Shown here: piece by piece, positions 33,573-44,061 of the stretch
Layout of the letters: each line of letters opens with the position of its first letter
Position numbering within the stretch: the first letter of the stretch is position 1
NCBI GenBank assembly: GCA_013112635.1
Contig: JABFGF010000014.1
Span: forward strand, 1-64,000
From: Calditrichota bacterium
GTDB taxonomy: Bacteria; Calditrichota; Calditrichia; Calditrichales; J004
DNA: 64,000 nucleotides
Reading direction: 5' to 3'
The notes under the pieces: model-generated
Databases searched by the model: none
The model's input: only the letters and a program-made list of their open reading frames with translations
What the model was told of the DNA's origin: nothing
Translations under genes and position numbers: made by a program

Positions 33573-33805
33573 CCGGAACTGGGGTTTTACATTAATAATA
33601 TTCCAACTACAATTTTGAAACTATAAATCATCCGAGATTTGACTTATAATTAATGATTTAATCCGCAAACCCTGCCTTTTATATTGCATTTTTGAAACCA
33701 GATAAGTAGGTTGTTTTAGGACGGCTATTATTTTACCATTTATGATATTTTGCATACAATTTAGCCGTCTAAAGTAAAAACCTCTAATTAAATTATTTTA
33801 ACAAA

Positions 33806-34711
33806 ATGAGAATAAAACTTTTATTAATTTCCATATTTTTTTTGATATTCCTTTCCTCATGTTGTACAGGTCTAAGACACTCTTTAATAACAGATATTGG
33901 ATCTGAGAAGTTCAGACATTATAACGATGTTGATTCTTCACTTTGTACACCCAAGCCTATTCATAAAAAGGTTCTTTATGTTCCTCTACGAACTGCGCAA
34001 TGGATTTCTTATGGAGTTGGATTTGGTTCTTTGGGAATAGTTGCTTTATCTGTGGCTTTAAATGATAATGATGAAGAAGATGAAAATTATGACATTGACA
34101 ATGAAAGCTATTTAAAAAAGGTTGAACCAATAAAATTACTTGGGATAGGTGCGTCTTCTTTACTTGTGGGAGCTTCGTTTGACTATTTTGCAAATTCACT
34201 TTTAAGCACATCTCCTTCTGTTAAAACATATCATCATAAATATGAGCCTGAAAAAAAAATAAACTCATATCATTCTAAAACCAATTCAGCCCTTATTGAT
34301 TCTTTTATAAATAGGACATGGATTGTTCAAACGAATAAAAATCAGAAACCGTATTTTAAGATTTTAAAATGGGATTTAATTCAAAATAGTGTAGAAATAA
34401 AAATATTGCATTTGCAGGAAAAGCATGAAGCAATTGGAGAATCTATAATCAAATTGCATTCGGATGGTTCCTATTTATATTCATATAAATCAAAATTTGG
34501 TGACCACTCCAATGGAAAAGCTACTTTGAACGATGACAAAATCAATGCTCGCGGAGATCTTCAGTTAAAAGATGGGACCGAGTTTAAAATTGAAATTGTT
34601 ATAGATTTAGTTTCAGACAATCTTATGAGATGCATATCAAAATTTCAAAAAGATAATGAATGGTCAGAGGAAAAAACCACATATTATCAATTATCAAAAA
34701 TTGCAAACTAA
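33806..34711 (+). CDS. Predicted lipoprotein of unknown function
   Basis: A 301-residue protein with a lipoprotein signal (FLIFLSSC, Cys19, followed by a second Cys). Residues about 55-85 and 105-130 contain two hydrophobic segments (ISYGVGFGSLGIVALSVAL; IKLLGIGASSLLVGASF) around an Asp/Glu-rich loop (NDNDEEDENYDID), so part may sit in a membrane. The last 130 residues look like a soluble beta-rich domain (FIKRTWIVQT-like start). No family recognised. Single gene. Confidence 0.6.
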   Translation: MRIKLLLISIFFLIFLSSCCTGLRHSLITDIGSEKFRHYNDVDSSLCTPKPIHKKVLYVPLRTAQWISYGVGFGSLGIVALSVALNDNDEEDENYDIDNESYLKKVEPIKLLGIGASSLLVGASFDYFANSLLSTSPSVKTYHHKYEPEKKINSYHSKTNSALIDSFINRTWIVQTNKNQKPYFKILKWDLIQNSVEIKILHLQEKHEAIGESIIKLHSDGSYLYSYKSKFGDHSNGKATLNDDKINARGDLQLKDGTEFKIEIVIDLVSDNLMRCISKFQKDNEWSEEKTTYYQLSKIAN

Positions 34712-34839
34712 ATGGCATTATTTCGGTTGGAAAGTTTTACATCAATAACTCCATTAGTACCAAAAATTATCCCTATCTGAACCCGCGATAATTCCCGCAG
34801 TAGAAAGCTCTTGATTTTCATTTAACCAAAGGAAAAACA

Positions 34840-36162
34840 ATGAGCCTAAACAAAGTTAAGAATTCAATTACTGCCCGCTTGATTATTATAGCCATTATGA
34901 CCATTGTGCTATTAATACCCGCAATATTAATCCAAAATTTAGTTGAGGAACGTCAAGAACGACGCGTGGAAACTGAAATCGAAATAAGTGATAAATGGGG
35001 TGCATCACAAACAATTTCAGGTCCCATCGTAGTAGTTCCTATTCTTGAACAAATTAAAACTGATAAAACAAATAAGACTATTCATTACCGCAATTACGCC
35101 TATTTTTTACCTGACGATTTACAAATTGAAGGAAAGATGGATCCTCAGATTCGTTATAGAGGTATTTATGAAGTTGCGTTGTATTCCTCGTTGTTGCAGT
35201 TTAATGGTTCATTTAAAATCAAAAAAGATCTGGATGCAGTCAATTCTTATGGCAAGGTTTTATGGGATCAAGCTTTTCTTGCTATTGGCTTATCAGATAT
35301 GCAGGGTATAAATGATCTTGTTAAAGTAAAATGGGCAGATCAAAATAAAACTTCCATTCCGGGGATTGAAGCCAAGGAATTGTTTCAATCTGGCGTGAAT
35401 ATTCCAATTGATCTTTCAGACAACAAATCAAATTATGACTTTTCATTTGCTTTAAATATTAATGGTAGCAAACAACTTTTCTTTTCTCCACTTGGTAAAG
35501 AAACAAATATCAAACTCGAATCAAGCTGGAATAATCCCAGTTTTTCAGGGGCCTTTTTACCAAAAAAAAGGGAAGTTACGGAGAGTGGCTTTTCTGCAAC
35601 CTGGAAAATATTGAACTTGAATAGAAATTATCCACAGTTATGGATTGGCAATCAATATAAAATTGAAAACTCTGCTTTCGGTGTTGAGTTACGGTTGCCG
35701 GTTGATGAATATCAGAAAACGATGCGTACTACAAAATATGCAATCATGTTTATAGCACTTACTTTCCTAACTTTTTTTATGATTGAAGTTCTAAATAAAA
35801 AAATGCTACACCCCATTCAATATTTATTGATCGGTTTTGCTTTATTGTTGTTTTACACCTTACTCCTGTCTTTTTCAGAACACATTGGTTTTCAGAGCTC
35901 ATACATTATTGCCACCATTAGCATCACCGGTTTAATAACGTCTTATTCAAAAAGTATTTTAGGGAAGCCAATCCAAATGTTTACTGTACTTGGCACCCTT
36001 ACCGGATTATATAGCTATCTGTTTATCATTCTTCAACTTCAGGATTATGCACTGATTATGGGTAGCATTGGTCTGTTTTTCATTTTAGCAATTGTAATGT
36101 TTGTGACTCGAAAAATTAATTGGTATTCGGCGATTGAAATAAAGCAAGTATCTAAAGTTTAG
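34840..36162 (+). CDS. creD: CreD inner-membrane protein
   Basis: A 440-residue membrane protein of the CreD (Cet) family: an N-terminal transmembrane helix, VEERQERRVETEIEISDKWGASQTISGPIVVVPI, a large periplasmic beta domain, then about five transmembrane helices at the C-terminus (from FIALTFLTFFMIEVL on) with HPIQYLLIGFALLLFYTLLLSFSEHIGF, the diagnostic block. In E. coli CreD is induced by CreBC under envelope or beta-lactam stress; its molecular activity is not known. No creBC genes lie next to it here. Single gene with the ribosome site AAAGGAAAAACA. Confidence 0.95.
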   Translation: MSLNKVKNSITARLIIIAIMTIVLLIPAILIQNLVEERQERRVETEIEISDKWGASQTISGPIVVVPILEQIKTDKTNKTIHYRNYAYFLPDDLQIEGKMDPQIRYRGIYEVALYSSLLQFNGSFKIKKDLDAVNSYGKVLWDQAFLAIGLSDMQGINDLVKVKWADQNKTSIPGIEAKELFQSGVNIPIDLSDNKSNYDFSFALNINGSKQLFFSPLGKETNIKLESSWNNPSFSGAFLPKKREVTESGFSATWKILNLNRNYPQLWIGNQYKIENSAFGVELRLPVDEYQKTMRTTKYAIMFIALTFLTFFMIEVLNKKMLHPIQYLLIGFALLLFYTLLLSFSEHIGFQSSYIIATISITGLITSYSKSILGKPIQMFTVLGTLTGLYSYLFIILQLQDYALIMGSIGLFFILAIVMFVTRKINWYSAIEIKQVSKV

Positions 36163-36282
36163 CAAGCGCTAATTTGAAACAATGGCTTGCATGTCTCGTA
36201 GGGAAGATTCTATATTTCAGGAATTTTTATTTCACATCTTACATTCTTAATAAAATACCTACTCACCTTGGAGGCCATTGTA

Positions 36283-39200
36283 ATGAAACGTTCAATTGTT
36301 TTAGTACTTGCATCATTATTGTTTTCCAATTTTTTATTTGCTCTTCCACCCGAAGACAAAAGTATTTTAAATGAACAGACCTTTTCCGGTTTAAAGCTGC
36401 GTGGAATTGGCCCTGCTTTTACATCCGGGCGTATCGCGGATATTGCTATTCATCCCGATGATCCAAACTTGTGGTATGTTGCCGTAGGTTCCGGCGGCGT
36501 ATGGAAAACCAGAAATGCCGGGACAACCTGGCAGCCTATTTTTGATGACCAGCCTTCATACTCAATTGGATGTATCACAATCGATCCTAATAATCCGAGT
36601 ATAATTTGGGTAGGAACAGGTGAAAATGTAGGCGGCAGGCATGTCGGTTATGGCGATGGTGTTTACCGCAGCCTCGATGGTGGTGGCAGCTGGGAAAATA
36701 TGGGACTGAAGAAATCAGAGCATATTTCCAAAATTATCGTTCATCCTGAAAATTCTGATATAATCTGGGTTGCAGCTCAAGGACCACTCTGGTCAAAAGG
36801 CGATGAGCGTGGTTTATACAAAAGTACGGATGGTGGTAAAAAATGGAAAAAAGTTTTAGGTGATGCCAAATGGACTGGTGTTACTGATATTCTGATCGAT
36901 CCTGATAATCCAAATCGTTTATATGCAGCAACCTGGCAACGGCACCGCAATGTGGCAGCCTATATGGGCGGTGGCCCGGAATCAGGAATTCGCAGTTCAA
37001 ACGATGGTGGTGACACCTGGAAAAAACTGGGCGGTGGTTTACCGGGCGGCAATCTTGCTAAGATTGGTTTAGCCATGTCCCCGCAAAACCCAAATGTACT
37101 TTATGCAGCCATTGAGTTGAATCGTAGAAAAGGTGCAGTTTACCGCTCTGCTAACAGGGGCCTCACATGGCAAAAAATGTCAGATACGGTTTCCGGTGGA
37201 ACAGGGCCGCATTATTACCAAGAACTTTATGCCAGCCCTCATGCTTTTGATAGAATTTATCTTGCCGATGTGCGCATGCAGGTTTCTGATGACGGCGGTA
37301 AAACTTTCCGCAGAATGAGAGAAAGGGCAAAGCATTCTGATAATCACGCCATGGCATTCAGTAAAACAGATCCTAATTGGCTATTAGTTGGAACGGATGG
37401 TGGTTTGTATCAAAGTTTTGATTTAGCAGCGAACTGGTATTTTTTTCCAAATTTACCGGTGACACAATACTATAAAGTTGCAGTGGATGATTCTGAACCG
37501 TTTTATAATATATATGGTGGAACTCAAGACAATTTTTCACAAGGTGGTCCTTCCCGGACACTTTGGGCCAATGGAATTCAAAACTCCGACTGGTTTTTAA
37601 CATTGGGCGGCGATGGTCATCAGTCTGCCACAGAACCGGGAAATCCGGATATTGTATATGCTGAATCGCAAGAGGGATTTTTATCGCGCATAGATCGTAC
37701 AAATGGCGAGACAATATCAATCCAGCCGCAACCTGAGGCCGGCCAAGATTATGAACGTTTCAACTGGGATTCACCGATTTTAGTTAGCCCTCATAAACCG
37801 ACACGACTTTATTTTGCTTCGCAAAGGGTATGGAAATCTGAAAACCGCGGTGATAGCTGGACAGCAATTTCCGGCGATCTGACTCTTGACCAGGAGAGAA
37901 TTAATCTACCGATAATGGATAAAACCTGGGGTTGGGATGCTCCCTGGGATTATTATGCAATGTCCAACTACAATACCATCACATCGTTGGCCGAGTCCCC
38001 AAAACAAGAGGGTTTGATTTATGCCGGTACAGATGATGGGCTGATCCAGGTGACAGAAGATGGTGGAAAAAACTGGAGAAAAATTAACGTAAGTAGCTTA
38101 CCTGGTATTCCTAAAACAGCATTTGTAAATGATATTAAAGCAGATTTATTTGATGTTAACACAGTTTATATTGCGCTTGATAATCATAAGTTTGGTGATT
38201 TTAAACCCTATCTTTTAAAAAGTACAAATCGTGGTAAAAGCTGGACATCTATCGTAGGCGATATTCCCGATCGTACATTGGTTTGGAGGGTTGTTCAGGA
38301 TCATGTAAAACCAAATCTATTATTTACGGCCACTGAGTTCGGAATTTATTTTACAATTGATGGGGGGAAGAAATGGATTAAGTTAAGCGGTGGCGTGCCA
38401 ACAATTTCATTTCGTGATTTGGCCATTCAAAAACGTGAGAATGATTTAGTGGGTGCTTCTTTTGGACGTGGATTTTATGTTTTCGATGATTATTCCGTTT
38501 TACGTGAAGTTTCTGAAAAAGAACTTCAAAAGGAAGCTGTAATTTTTCCTGCCCGTAAAACTTGGTGGTACATGCAAAAAGGAATGCGCGGCTTTTTCTC
38601 CGGAAACAATTATTCAGCGCCTAATCCTCCATATGGAGCAGTTCTTACTTATTATCTGAAAGATGCACTGACAACCAAAAAATCGGAACGTAAAAAGAAA
38701 GAAGGAAAACTTAAAAAGGATAAGAAGAATTTAAAATTCCCGGGTTGGGATGTTCTGACGGCCGAAAAGCGCCAGGATGCACCACAGATATGGGCTATCA
38801 TTAAAAATAGTAAGGGCGAAGTAATCCGTATTTTCCCTGCCGTGAATAAAAAGGGTTTTAACCGCATTGTATGGGATATGAGATATCCACCAACAGATGC
38901 TGTTAACAGCCTTAATGATTTTAATGGTGGATATACTGGTGCTATGGTTGCTCCCGGAACATATTCTGTGACGTTGGCAAAAATGGAAGACGGTGTTTCC
39001 GCAGAAATTGCCGGACCAATGGAATTTGAAATCGAACAACTGGCAAAAGGCGCTTTGACCGGATCTACACCTGAGGAAGTGTCAGCATTCTGGCAGGAAA
39101 CAGAACGATTTAATAAATCTATGACCGCAGCCAGGAGTGTTTTTACAAAAGCGCTGGATCGTGTTAAAATATTGCAAAAAGTATTATCACGCTTAAAGCT

Positions 39201-39534
39201 TGCTCCTGGAAATTTGGATAAACAGATTCATGACTTGAAGCAGGAAATGTTTGAAATGGAAGAGGAGCTATTCGGCAGCACGCTGAAAAGAGAAGTTGGA
39301 GAAAAGAATAATCCAACTATGGTCAGTAGACACCGGGTTGCATCTGGCAATTGGGGAACGACATACGGGCCAACTCAAACGCAAAGGCGCAGTCTGGAAA
39401 TAGCCGCCGAGGAATTCCAAAAGCTAAAAATAAAACTGGAAAAGATTACAAGTATAGATATTCCGGCATTTGAAAAGGCTTTAAAAGATGCAGGTGCCCC
39501 ATATATTGATGGTCAGGAAATTCCTGAATATTAG
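36283..39534 (+). CDS. Large secreted BNR/sortilin-type repeat protein
   Basis: A 1083-residue exported protein (signal peptide ending LFA). The first about 750 residues carry many Asp-box/BNR repeats (SLDGGGSW, STDGGKKW, SNDGGDTW, TEDGGKNW, STNRGKSW), forming two sortilin/VPS10-like beta-propellers. The remainder is a beta-sandwich (KKGFNRIVWDMRYPPTDA) and a helical region (about 930-1080). This architecture is common in proteins annotated as glycosyl hydrolases, but a hydrolase activity is unproven. It has no T9SS sorting domain, unlike other large secreted proteins here. The ATG at 36283 follows GGAGG by 8 bp. A strong terminator follows. Confidence 0.88.
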   Translation: MKRSIVLVLASLLFSNFLFALPPEDKSILNEQTFSGLKLRGIGPAFTSGRIADIAIHPDDPNLWYVAVGSGGVWKTRNAGTTWQPIFDDQPSYSIGCITIDPNNPSIIWVGTGENVGGRHVGYGDGVYRSLDGGGSWENMGLKKSEHISKIIVHPENSDIIWVAAQGPLWSKGDERGLYKSTDGGKKWKKVLGDAKWTGVTDILIDPDNPNRLYAATWQRHRNVAAYMGGGPESGIRSSNDGGDTWKKLGGGLPGGNLAKIGLAMSPQNPNVLYAAIELNRRKGAVYRSANRGLTWQKMSDTVSGGTGPHYYQELYASPHAFDRIYLADVRMQVSDDGGKTFRRMRERAKHSDNHAMAFSKTDPNWLLVGTDGGLYQSFDLAANWYFFPNLPVTQYYKVAVDDSEPFYNIYGGTQDNFSQGGPSRTLWANGIQNSDWFLTLGGDGHQSATEPGNPDIVYAESQEGFLSRIDRTNGETISIQPQPEAGQDYERFNWDSPILVSPHKPTRLYFASQRVWKSENRGDSWTAISGDLTLDQERINLPIMDKTWGWDAPWDYYAMSNYNTITSLAESPKQEGLIYAGTDDGLIQVTEDGGKNWRKINVSSLPGIPKTAFVNDIKADLFDVNTVYIALDNHKFGDFKPYLLKSTNRGKSWTSIVGDIPDRTLVWRVVQDHVKPNLLFTATEFGIYFTIDGGKKWIKLSGGVPTISFRDLAIQKRENDLVGASFGRGFYVFDDYSVLREVSEKELQKEAVIFPARKTWWYMQKGMRGFFSGNNYSAPNPPYGAVLTYYLKDALTTKKSERKKKEGKLKKDKKNLKFPGWDVLTAEKRQDAPQIWAIIKNSKGEVIRIFPAVNKKGFNRIVWDMRYPPTDAVNSLNDFNGGYTGAMVAPGTYSVTLAKMEDGVSAEIAGPMEFEIEQLAKGALTGSTPEEVSAFWQETERFNKSMTAARSVFTKALDRVKILQKVLSRLKLAPGNLDKQIHDLKQEMFEMEEELFGSTLKREVGEKNNPTMVSRHRVASGNWGTTYGPTQTQRRSLEIAAEEFQKLKIKLEKITSIDIPAFEKALKDAGAPYIDGQEIPEY

Positions 39535-39555
39535 ATTAGAAATAAGTTTTAGAAT

Positions 39556-39588
39556 AAGGGGTATTGTGCCAATTGTACAATACCCCTT
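39556..39588. terminator. Terminator after the BNR gene
   Basis: Perfect 12-bp arms AAGGGGTATTGT / ACAATACCCCTT with a 9-nt loop and TTTTATTTTT after it. Lies between convergent genes and may serve both strands. Confidence 0.9.
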
Positions 39589-39610
39589 TTTATTTTTGGG
39601 ATTATAGATT

Positions 39611-41668
39611 TTAGCGAATTAATATCATTTTCTTTGATATGGTTTGGCTGTTGGTTTGTAACCGGTAAAAATATACACCGCTTGCAAAGTTGGACGCATC
39701 AAAAGCAATTTTATGAAATCCTGCCTGCTGTAAACTATTAATAACCGTTTTTATTTTTTTCCCCATCATATCATAGATTGTAAGTTTTACATGATTATTA
39801 ATTGGCAGATTGTAGCCAATTGTAGTCACCGGGTTAAATGGGTTTGGATAGTTTTGATATAGCTGGATTGTAGCAGGTAGAATGTCTTTTTCCTCGTATC
39901 TACCAATAGATGTAATTATTGTATCAGGATTCGCGGTGAATAACACGTTTTTGGGGATAAGCTCCCAGTTGGTATTTGGGTTGAATGTAGGTGGTTCACC
40001 ACTGTTAAAATTTTTGCCATACCACGGTATATCGGAAGAATCGATATCACCTGGTTTGATCCACCAAACCTCAATACCATCCAGCGACCTGTCTTCATAA
40101 AATCTTATGGAAATTTTGTGATACCCTTTATCTAAAAAGAAGGGTGGAAACGGCGTATTAGATGTATCCCCTTCGCTAATGTTATCTTCCCAGTCATACC
40201 ACTGTTTTTCCCCATTATCCATTATCAGGCTGTCATTAATAAAAATTTGTGAGCCATCATCTGAAATAGTGCCAAACCCATATTGGCCTTCCTCTTTGAT
40301 TTGAATATAGCCTTTCCATTCGATACTATAATTATTGGCCCACCCAGGGACTGGGTTGAATTGATAATTTTGACCACCATTCCAAAAATCTATAATTGTA
40401 TCTAATCTGGTAAATGATTTCGTTAGACCGTTAAAACTGATATGACCCAGTGAATCGATTTTGTAACCTTGGTAATAATGTCCAATTAAACCGTTTGCTG
40501 TTCCGACTTTTACTCCAACGGTGTAATACTGTCCATGTTTAAAACTGTGGTTTAAAACATGCAGTTTTGAAAATCGGTCTAGTTCTGCTGAAACGGTATC
40601 GGCATTGGTAAATGTTTCCTGATCACTCACAAGTAAAACGGCTTCGTCATCGGCTGATAAAAGGGTTGTCAAATCAATTAAAATTTCCCCTTTAAGCGTG
40701 TCATAAACTTCAAAACGCCAAACGCGGTTTAACCGCCTTTCAATAATATTTTTATCAGGCACTTCTGTCCAGTTCCAGGAAAGGTCTGCGTTATTGTGAC
40801 CAAATATAATTACTCCATCTCCATTAATAGTATCAACGATAGAAAGGATTGAGGATGCACTGGAATCTTGTGCGGCCCACACAGCAGAGAGTTCTTCCAA
40901 CGAATTGGTAAGATTTGTAGCTATTGGAGCATTAGAGTTTTGCCAGGCTGCAATTGTATCCATGCTGGTAAGTTTGCCGTGATGGATTTTTGAGCCATCA
41001 TCTTTCGCTGTAGATCCGCTTCCGTCGTTAAATTTCCAGTAACCTTGTAGCCTGCTATAAAACGGGTGTGATGCTTCAACATCTTTATACATCCAGCCGC
41101 GAATTTCTTCTGAACCCAAGGCTACATCCCATACCCGGGCTTCTTCAATAAAGCCGTTGAACGGAAACCATTGGTTACCATCATTATTATTTCCAATTCC
41201 TAAAAAGTTAGTTGAAGCCTTAATAGTTTTAGCGCCTACAATATTTTCGCCTTCCAATTGACCGTCAATGTAGATTTTCATGGTATTGCCATCATATGTT
41301 GCCGTCACGTGATGCCATTTATTATCATTAATTTTAGTCGCACCAACAACCGCATTTTCACTTCCATCTGTCGCGAAGAAATCAAACATTGCACTTCCAC
41401 TACTTGAGGGAAATTCCATAACCAGGTTAAAACCTGCTTTATCGTTCCAATTAAATTTGTCGATTATTCTACCGTAGGACGTTGGCTGAAGATCGTTTCC
41501 TTTTACCCAGGTTTCAATTGTGATTGAGCCTGAAATACCAAGGGAATTTGTTCCACAATTGAGCCAATCATCGATTCCATCAAAAGCTAGGCTTTTATCA
41601 CCACCTTGTGCCAGGAGCATGTTTGATTGAGTTATAAGCAAGCTTATAATTATTACAAAAACTCTCAT
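39611..41668 (-). CDS. Secreted LamG-PA14 protein with T9SS sorting domain
   Basis: A 685-residue modular surface protein. After the signal peptide (ending LLAQ) comes a LamG-like domain (about 25-215; ITIETWVKG, DNKWHHVTATYDG, NGFIEEARVWDVA). A middle beta region follows, then a PA14 domain (about 390-555; GLIGHYYQGYKID, YGFGTISDDGSQIFIND, GYHKISIRFYED), which usually binds glycans. The last 80 residues are a T9SS sorting domain (NYPNPFNP, IYDMMGKKI, KKMILIR). The ATG at 41668 was chosen because GGAGGTG lies just upstream and includes the alternative ATG. Likely an adhesin or carbohydrate-binding surface protein. Confidence 0.9.
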   Translation of the reverse strand: MRVFVIIISLLITQSNMLLAQGGDKSLAFDGIDDWLNCGTNSLGISGSITIETWVKGNDLQPTSYGRIIDKFNWNDKAGFNLVMEFPSSSGSAMFDFFATDGSENAVVGATKINDNKWHHVTATYDGNTMKIYIDGQLEGENIVGAKTIKASTNFLGIGNNNDGNQWFPFNGFIEEARVWDVALGSEEIRGWMYKDVEASHPFYSRLQGYWKFNDGSGSTAKDDGSKIHHGKLTSMDTIAAWQNSNAPIATNLTNSLEELSAVWAAQDSSASSILSIVDTINGDGVIIFGHNNADLSWNWTEVPDKNIIERRLNRVWRFEVYDTLKGEILIDLTTLLSADDEAVLLVSDQETFTNADTVSAELDRFSKLHVLNHSFKHGQYYTVGVKVGTANGLIGHYYQGYKIDSLGHISFNGLTKSFTRLDTIIDFWNGGQNYQFNPVPGWANNYSIEWKGYIQIKEEGQYGFGTISDDGSQIFINDSLIMDNGEKQWYDWEDNISEGDTSNTPFPPFFLDKGYHKISIRFYEDRSLDGIEVWWIKPGDIDSSDIPWYGKNFNSGEPPTFNPNTNWELIPKNVLFTANPDTIITSIGRYEEKDILPATIQLYQNYPNPFNPVTTIGYNLPINNHVKLTIYDMMGKKIKTVINSLQQAGFHKIAFDASNFASGVYFYRLQTNSQTISKKMILIR

Positions 41669-41895
41669 ATTCACCTCCATTTTTTAAAAAATGTTCTGCA
41701 ACTTGGACAATACTAATGCATTCTTTTTGGATTAGAATTGATATTCATCAATTTCAAAATAAAAGTTTAAGTGTTATTAATTAGGTATAATCATAAGTGT
41801 TTATGGAATTTATTAGCAAGGCACTATGTTATATGTGTGGTATTATTCTTTTTTCTACCTAACTCAATTCATAAATATAACATAAGGGAGGTCGC

Positions 41896-42456
41896 ATGGT
41901 ATCAATCATGTCATTATGGTTGCCGATACTTATTTCGGCTGTGTTTGTTTTTGTAGCTAGCTCAATAATCCATATGGTATTAAAATATCATAACACGGAT
42001 TATAGCAAATTGCCTGATGAAGACGGAGCAATGGAAGCATTGCGAAAACAGGATATTAAACCGGGTGTTTATGTTTTACCATATGCAGGCAGTATGGAAG
42101 CGATGAAAGATGAAGCATATATTGAAAAAATGAAAAAAGGTCCGGTTGGTTTTCTGGCTGTTGGCGAAAATGGACCGCCCAACATGGGTAAAAGTTTAAC
42201 TCTTTGGTTTATATCGACAATTGTTATTGGAATTTTTGCAGCTTATATAAGCGGAAGGGCACTGGGGCCAGGTGCGGATTATCTTTCAGTTTTCAGATTT
42301 GTCGGGACTCTTTCATTTGTTGCGTATGCGCTTGGTAGTTGGCAAAACGCAATCTGGTATAAACACTCATTTTCAATGGCAGTAAAATCATCACTTGATG
42401 CATTGATATATGCTGTGATTACTGCCGGCACATTTGGATGGTTATGGCCTCACTAA
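41896..42456 (+). CDS. Conserved membrane protein of unknown function
   Basis: A 186-residue protein with one N-terminal transmembrane segment (about 5-27), a soluble loop with PGVYVLPYAGSMEAMKDEAYIEKMKKGPVG, and three C-terminal segments (about 100-122, 133-150, 165-184). The soluble loop is well structured and repeats the charge pattern seen in a conserved family of unnamed membrane proteins, but no family name is certain. A strong AAGGGAGGTCGC precedes the ATG. Function unknown. Confidence 0.75.
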   Translation: MVSIMSLWLPILISAVFVFVASSIIHMVLKYHNTDYSKLPDEDGAMEALRKQDIKPGVYVLPYAGSMEAMKDEAYIEKMKKGPVGFLAVGENGPPNMGKSLTLWFISTIVIGIFAAYISGRALGPGADYLSVFRFVGTLSFVAYALGSWQNAIWYKHSFSMAVKSSLDALIYAVITAGTFGWLWPH

Positions 42457-42467
42457 TCAAGTAGAAA

Positions 42468-43163
42468 TTAGGATAGCTCCATAAACTGTTTTGCAAGACG
42501 GGGGCCTGTTCCCTCGTCTTCATGTTTAAAAAAGACCAATACATCTTCCCAATTACTTTTTTTAATTTTTTCCATTCGTTCAGAAAGCTCTTCTTTAGAA
42601 TATTGTGTGCGCCTAAGTCGCAGATAGGTCCAATCGGCAGTTTCTGTAAATTTAGCTTTTGGAGCTTCATCTGTTTCCGTAATTACGAGAGAACAATTTT
42701 TACTATTTAACATTTGATAAATATCATCGATTAGCCAGGATGGATGACGAAACTCGAAAGCTGCTTTTATGTCATCAGGGATTATTTTAAGAAATTTTTC
42801 AAGCCGTTCAATGTCTATTTTCAGGTTTGGTGGAAGTTGAAATAATATGCAGCCTAATTTTTTTTCTAGGGTGCGTACCATTTTAAAGAGATATCCGCAT
42901 TCGTCTTCACATTCTTTCAGCCGTTTAAAATGAGTTATTTTTCTGGATGCCTTGATGGAAAATTTAAACGTGTCCGGAACTTTTTCTGCCCAGGCTTGCA
43001 ACACATTCTCTTTCGGCATTCTGTAAAAAGTGTTATTAATCTCAACTGCGGTTAACTGGCTTGCATAATACGAAAGCATTTCCTTATCAGGATGTTTCTG
43101 AGGGTAAAAAGAGCCTTTCCATTCCTTATAACTAAATCCGCTTGTTCCACAAAGTAAATTCAC
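42468..43163 (-). CDS. DUF72 (YecE-like) TIM-barrel protein
   Basis: A 231-residue cytoplasmic protein of the DUF72 family: CGTSGFSYKEWKGSFYP at the start, EINNTFYRMP, FKFSIKASRKITHFKRL, ILFQLPPNLK, AAFEFRHPSWL, and WTYLRLRRTQ near the end, all family blocks. The fold is a TIM barrel; no activity is established. It lies convergent with the membrane protein at 41896 (11 bp between stops). Confidence 0.93.
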   Translation of the reverse strand: MNLLCGTSGFSYKEWKGSFYPQKHPDKEMLSYYASQLTAVEINNTFYRMPKENVLQAWAEKVPDTFKFSIKASRKITHFKRLKECEDECGYLFKMVRTLEKKLGCILFQLPPNLKIDIERLEKFLKIIPDDIKAAFEFRHPSWLIDDIYQMLNSKNCSLVITETDEAPKAKFTETADWTYLRLRRTQYSKEELSERMEKIKKSNWEDVLVFFKHEDEGTGPRLAKQFMELS

Positions 43164-43337
43164 AGTAACCCCTTTTGCGATGTGTTGACTTCAGTAACAA
43201 ACATAAAAGGTCAAAAAAACATTCCCTTGTTTTAGCTAATAGGAGTTTTTGAAAAAGGCAGCATTTTTTTATAAAGTCTTTTTTGAAAGGGATAATTCTA
43301 AACCACACAATCAGAAAGCGATCCGTTTAATATCTTA

Positions 43338-43907
43338 TCAAAACCATTTATCAATCTCACCATGCATGTATCTGTTTAGTATCGTCAGCAAATCCTTTGG
43401 ATTATCGGAAATAGCAATTCTGTCATAATGGCCCTGATGTAAGAATTGATTTTTTACCATGTGTTCAAAAAAATCGAATAGTTTTCCAAAGAAATTCTCG
43501 ATGTTGTAAAATCCAAAAGGTTTAGTATGCAGATTTAATTGAGACCAGGTAAAAATCTCAACAATTTCATCGAGAGTACCCATGCCGCCGGGCATAGCAA
43601 TAAATGCATCGGATAACTTTTCCATCAGTGCTTTGCGTTCGTGCATCGTTTGTACAATTTGCAATTCGGTCAGTCTCTCATGAGCCACTTCTTTTTGATA
43701 AAGGTGATCCGGCATAATACCAGTTACTGAACCATTATTCTCCAGAATGGCATCAGCAATTATGCCCATTAATCCTACTTTGCCACCGCCATAAACTAAA
43801 CCAATGTTATTTTGAGCGAGATACAGACCTAATTTTTTAGCCTCTTCTTTATAAATTATATCCGCACCACTGTTGGAGCCACAAAAAACAGCAACCTTTT
43901 TTATCAT
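43338..43907 (-). CDS. LOG-family nucleoside monophosphate phosphoribohydrolase-like protein
   Basis: A 189-residue Rossmann-fold protein of the LOG / TIGR00730 family. It has AVFCGSNSGADIIYKEEA at the start, LVYGGGKVGLMGIIADA, the catalytic PGGMGTLDEIVEIFTWSQL motif (PGGxGTxxE), and HERKALMEKLSDAFIA. Family members cleave the ribosyl bond of nucleoside monophosphates (cytokinin nucleotides in plants and some bacteria). In this bacterium a role in nucleotide turnover is more likely than hormone production. Single gene. Confidence 0.95.
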   Translation of the reverse strand: MIKKVAVFCGSNSGADIIYKEEAKKLGLYLAQNNIGLVYGGGKVGLMGIIADAILENNGSVTGIMPDHLYQKEVAHERLTELQIVQTMHERKALMEKLSDAFIAMPGGMGTLDEIVEIFTWSQLNLHTKPFGFYNIENFFGKLFDFFEHMVKNQFLHQGHYDRIAISDNPKDLLTILNRYMHGEIDKWF

Positions 43908-44061
43908 AAATGATCCTTGGTAAATATTAGTGATCCAATGATTTTTTTAAAACTGGAATCTTGATAAATTAATTTCTAAAAATAAATAAAATTATAGAAA
44001 CATATTCATTTTTTCTGCCGTACTCAGTTTTTATTACAACGGCTAAAAAAAAGGAGCTGAA

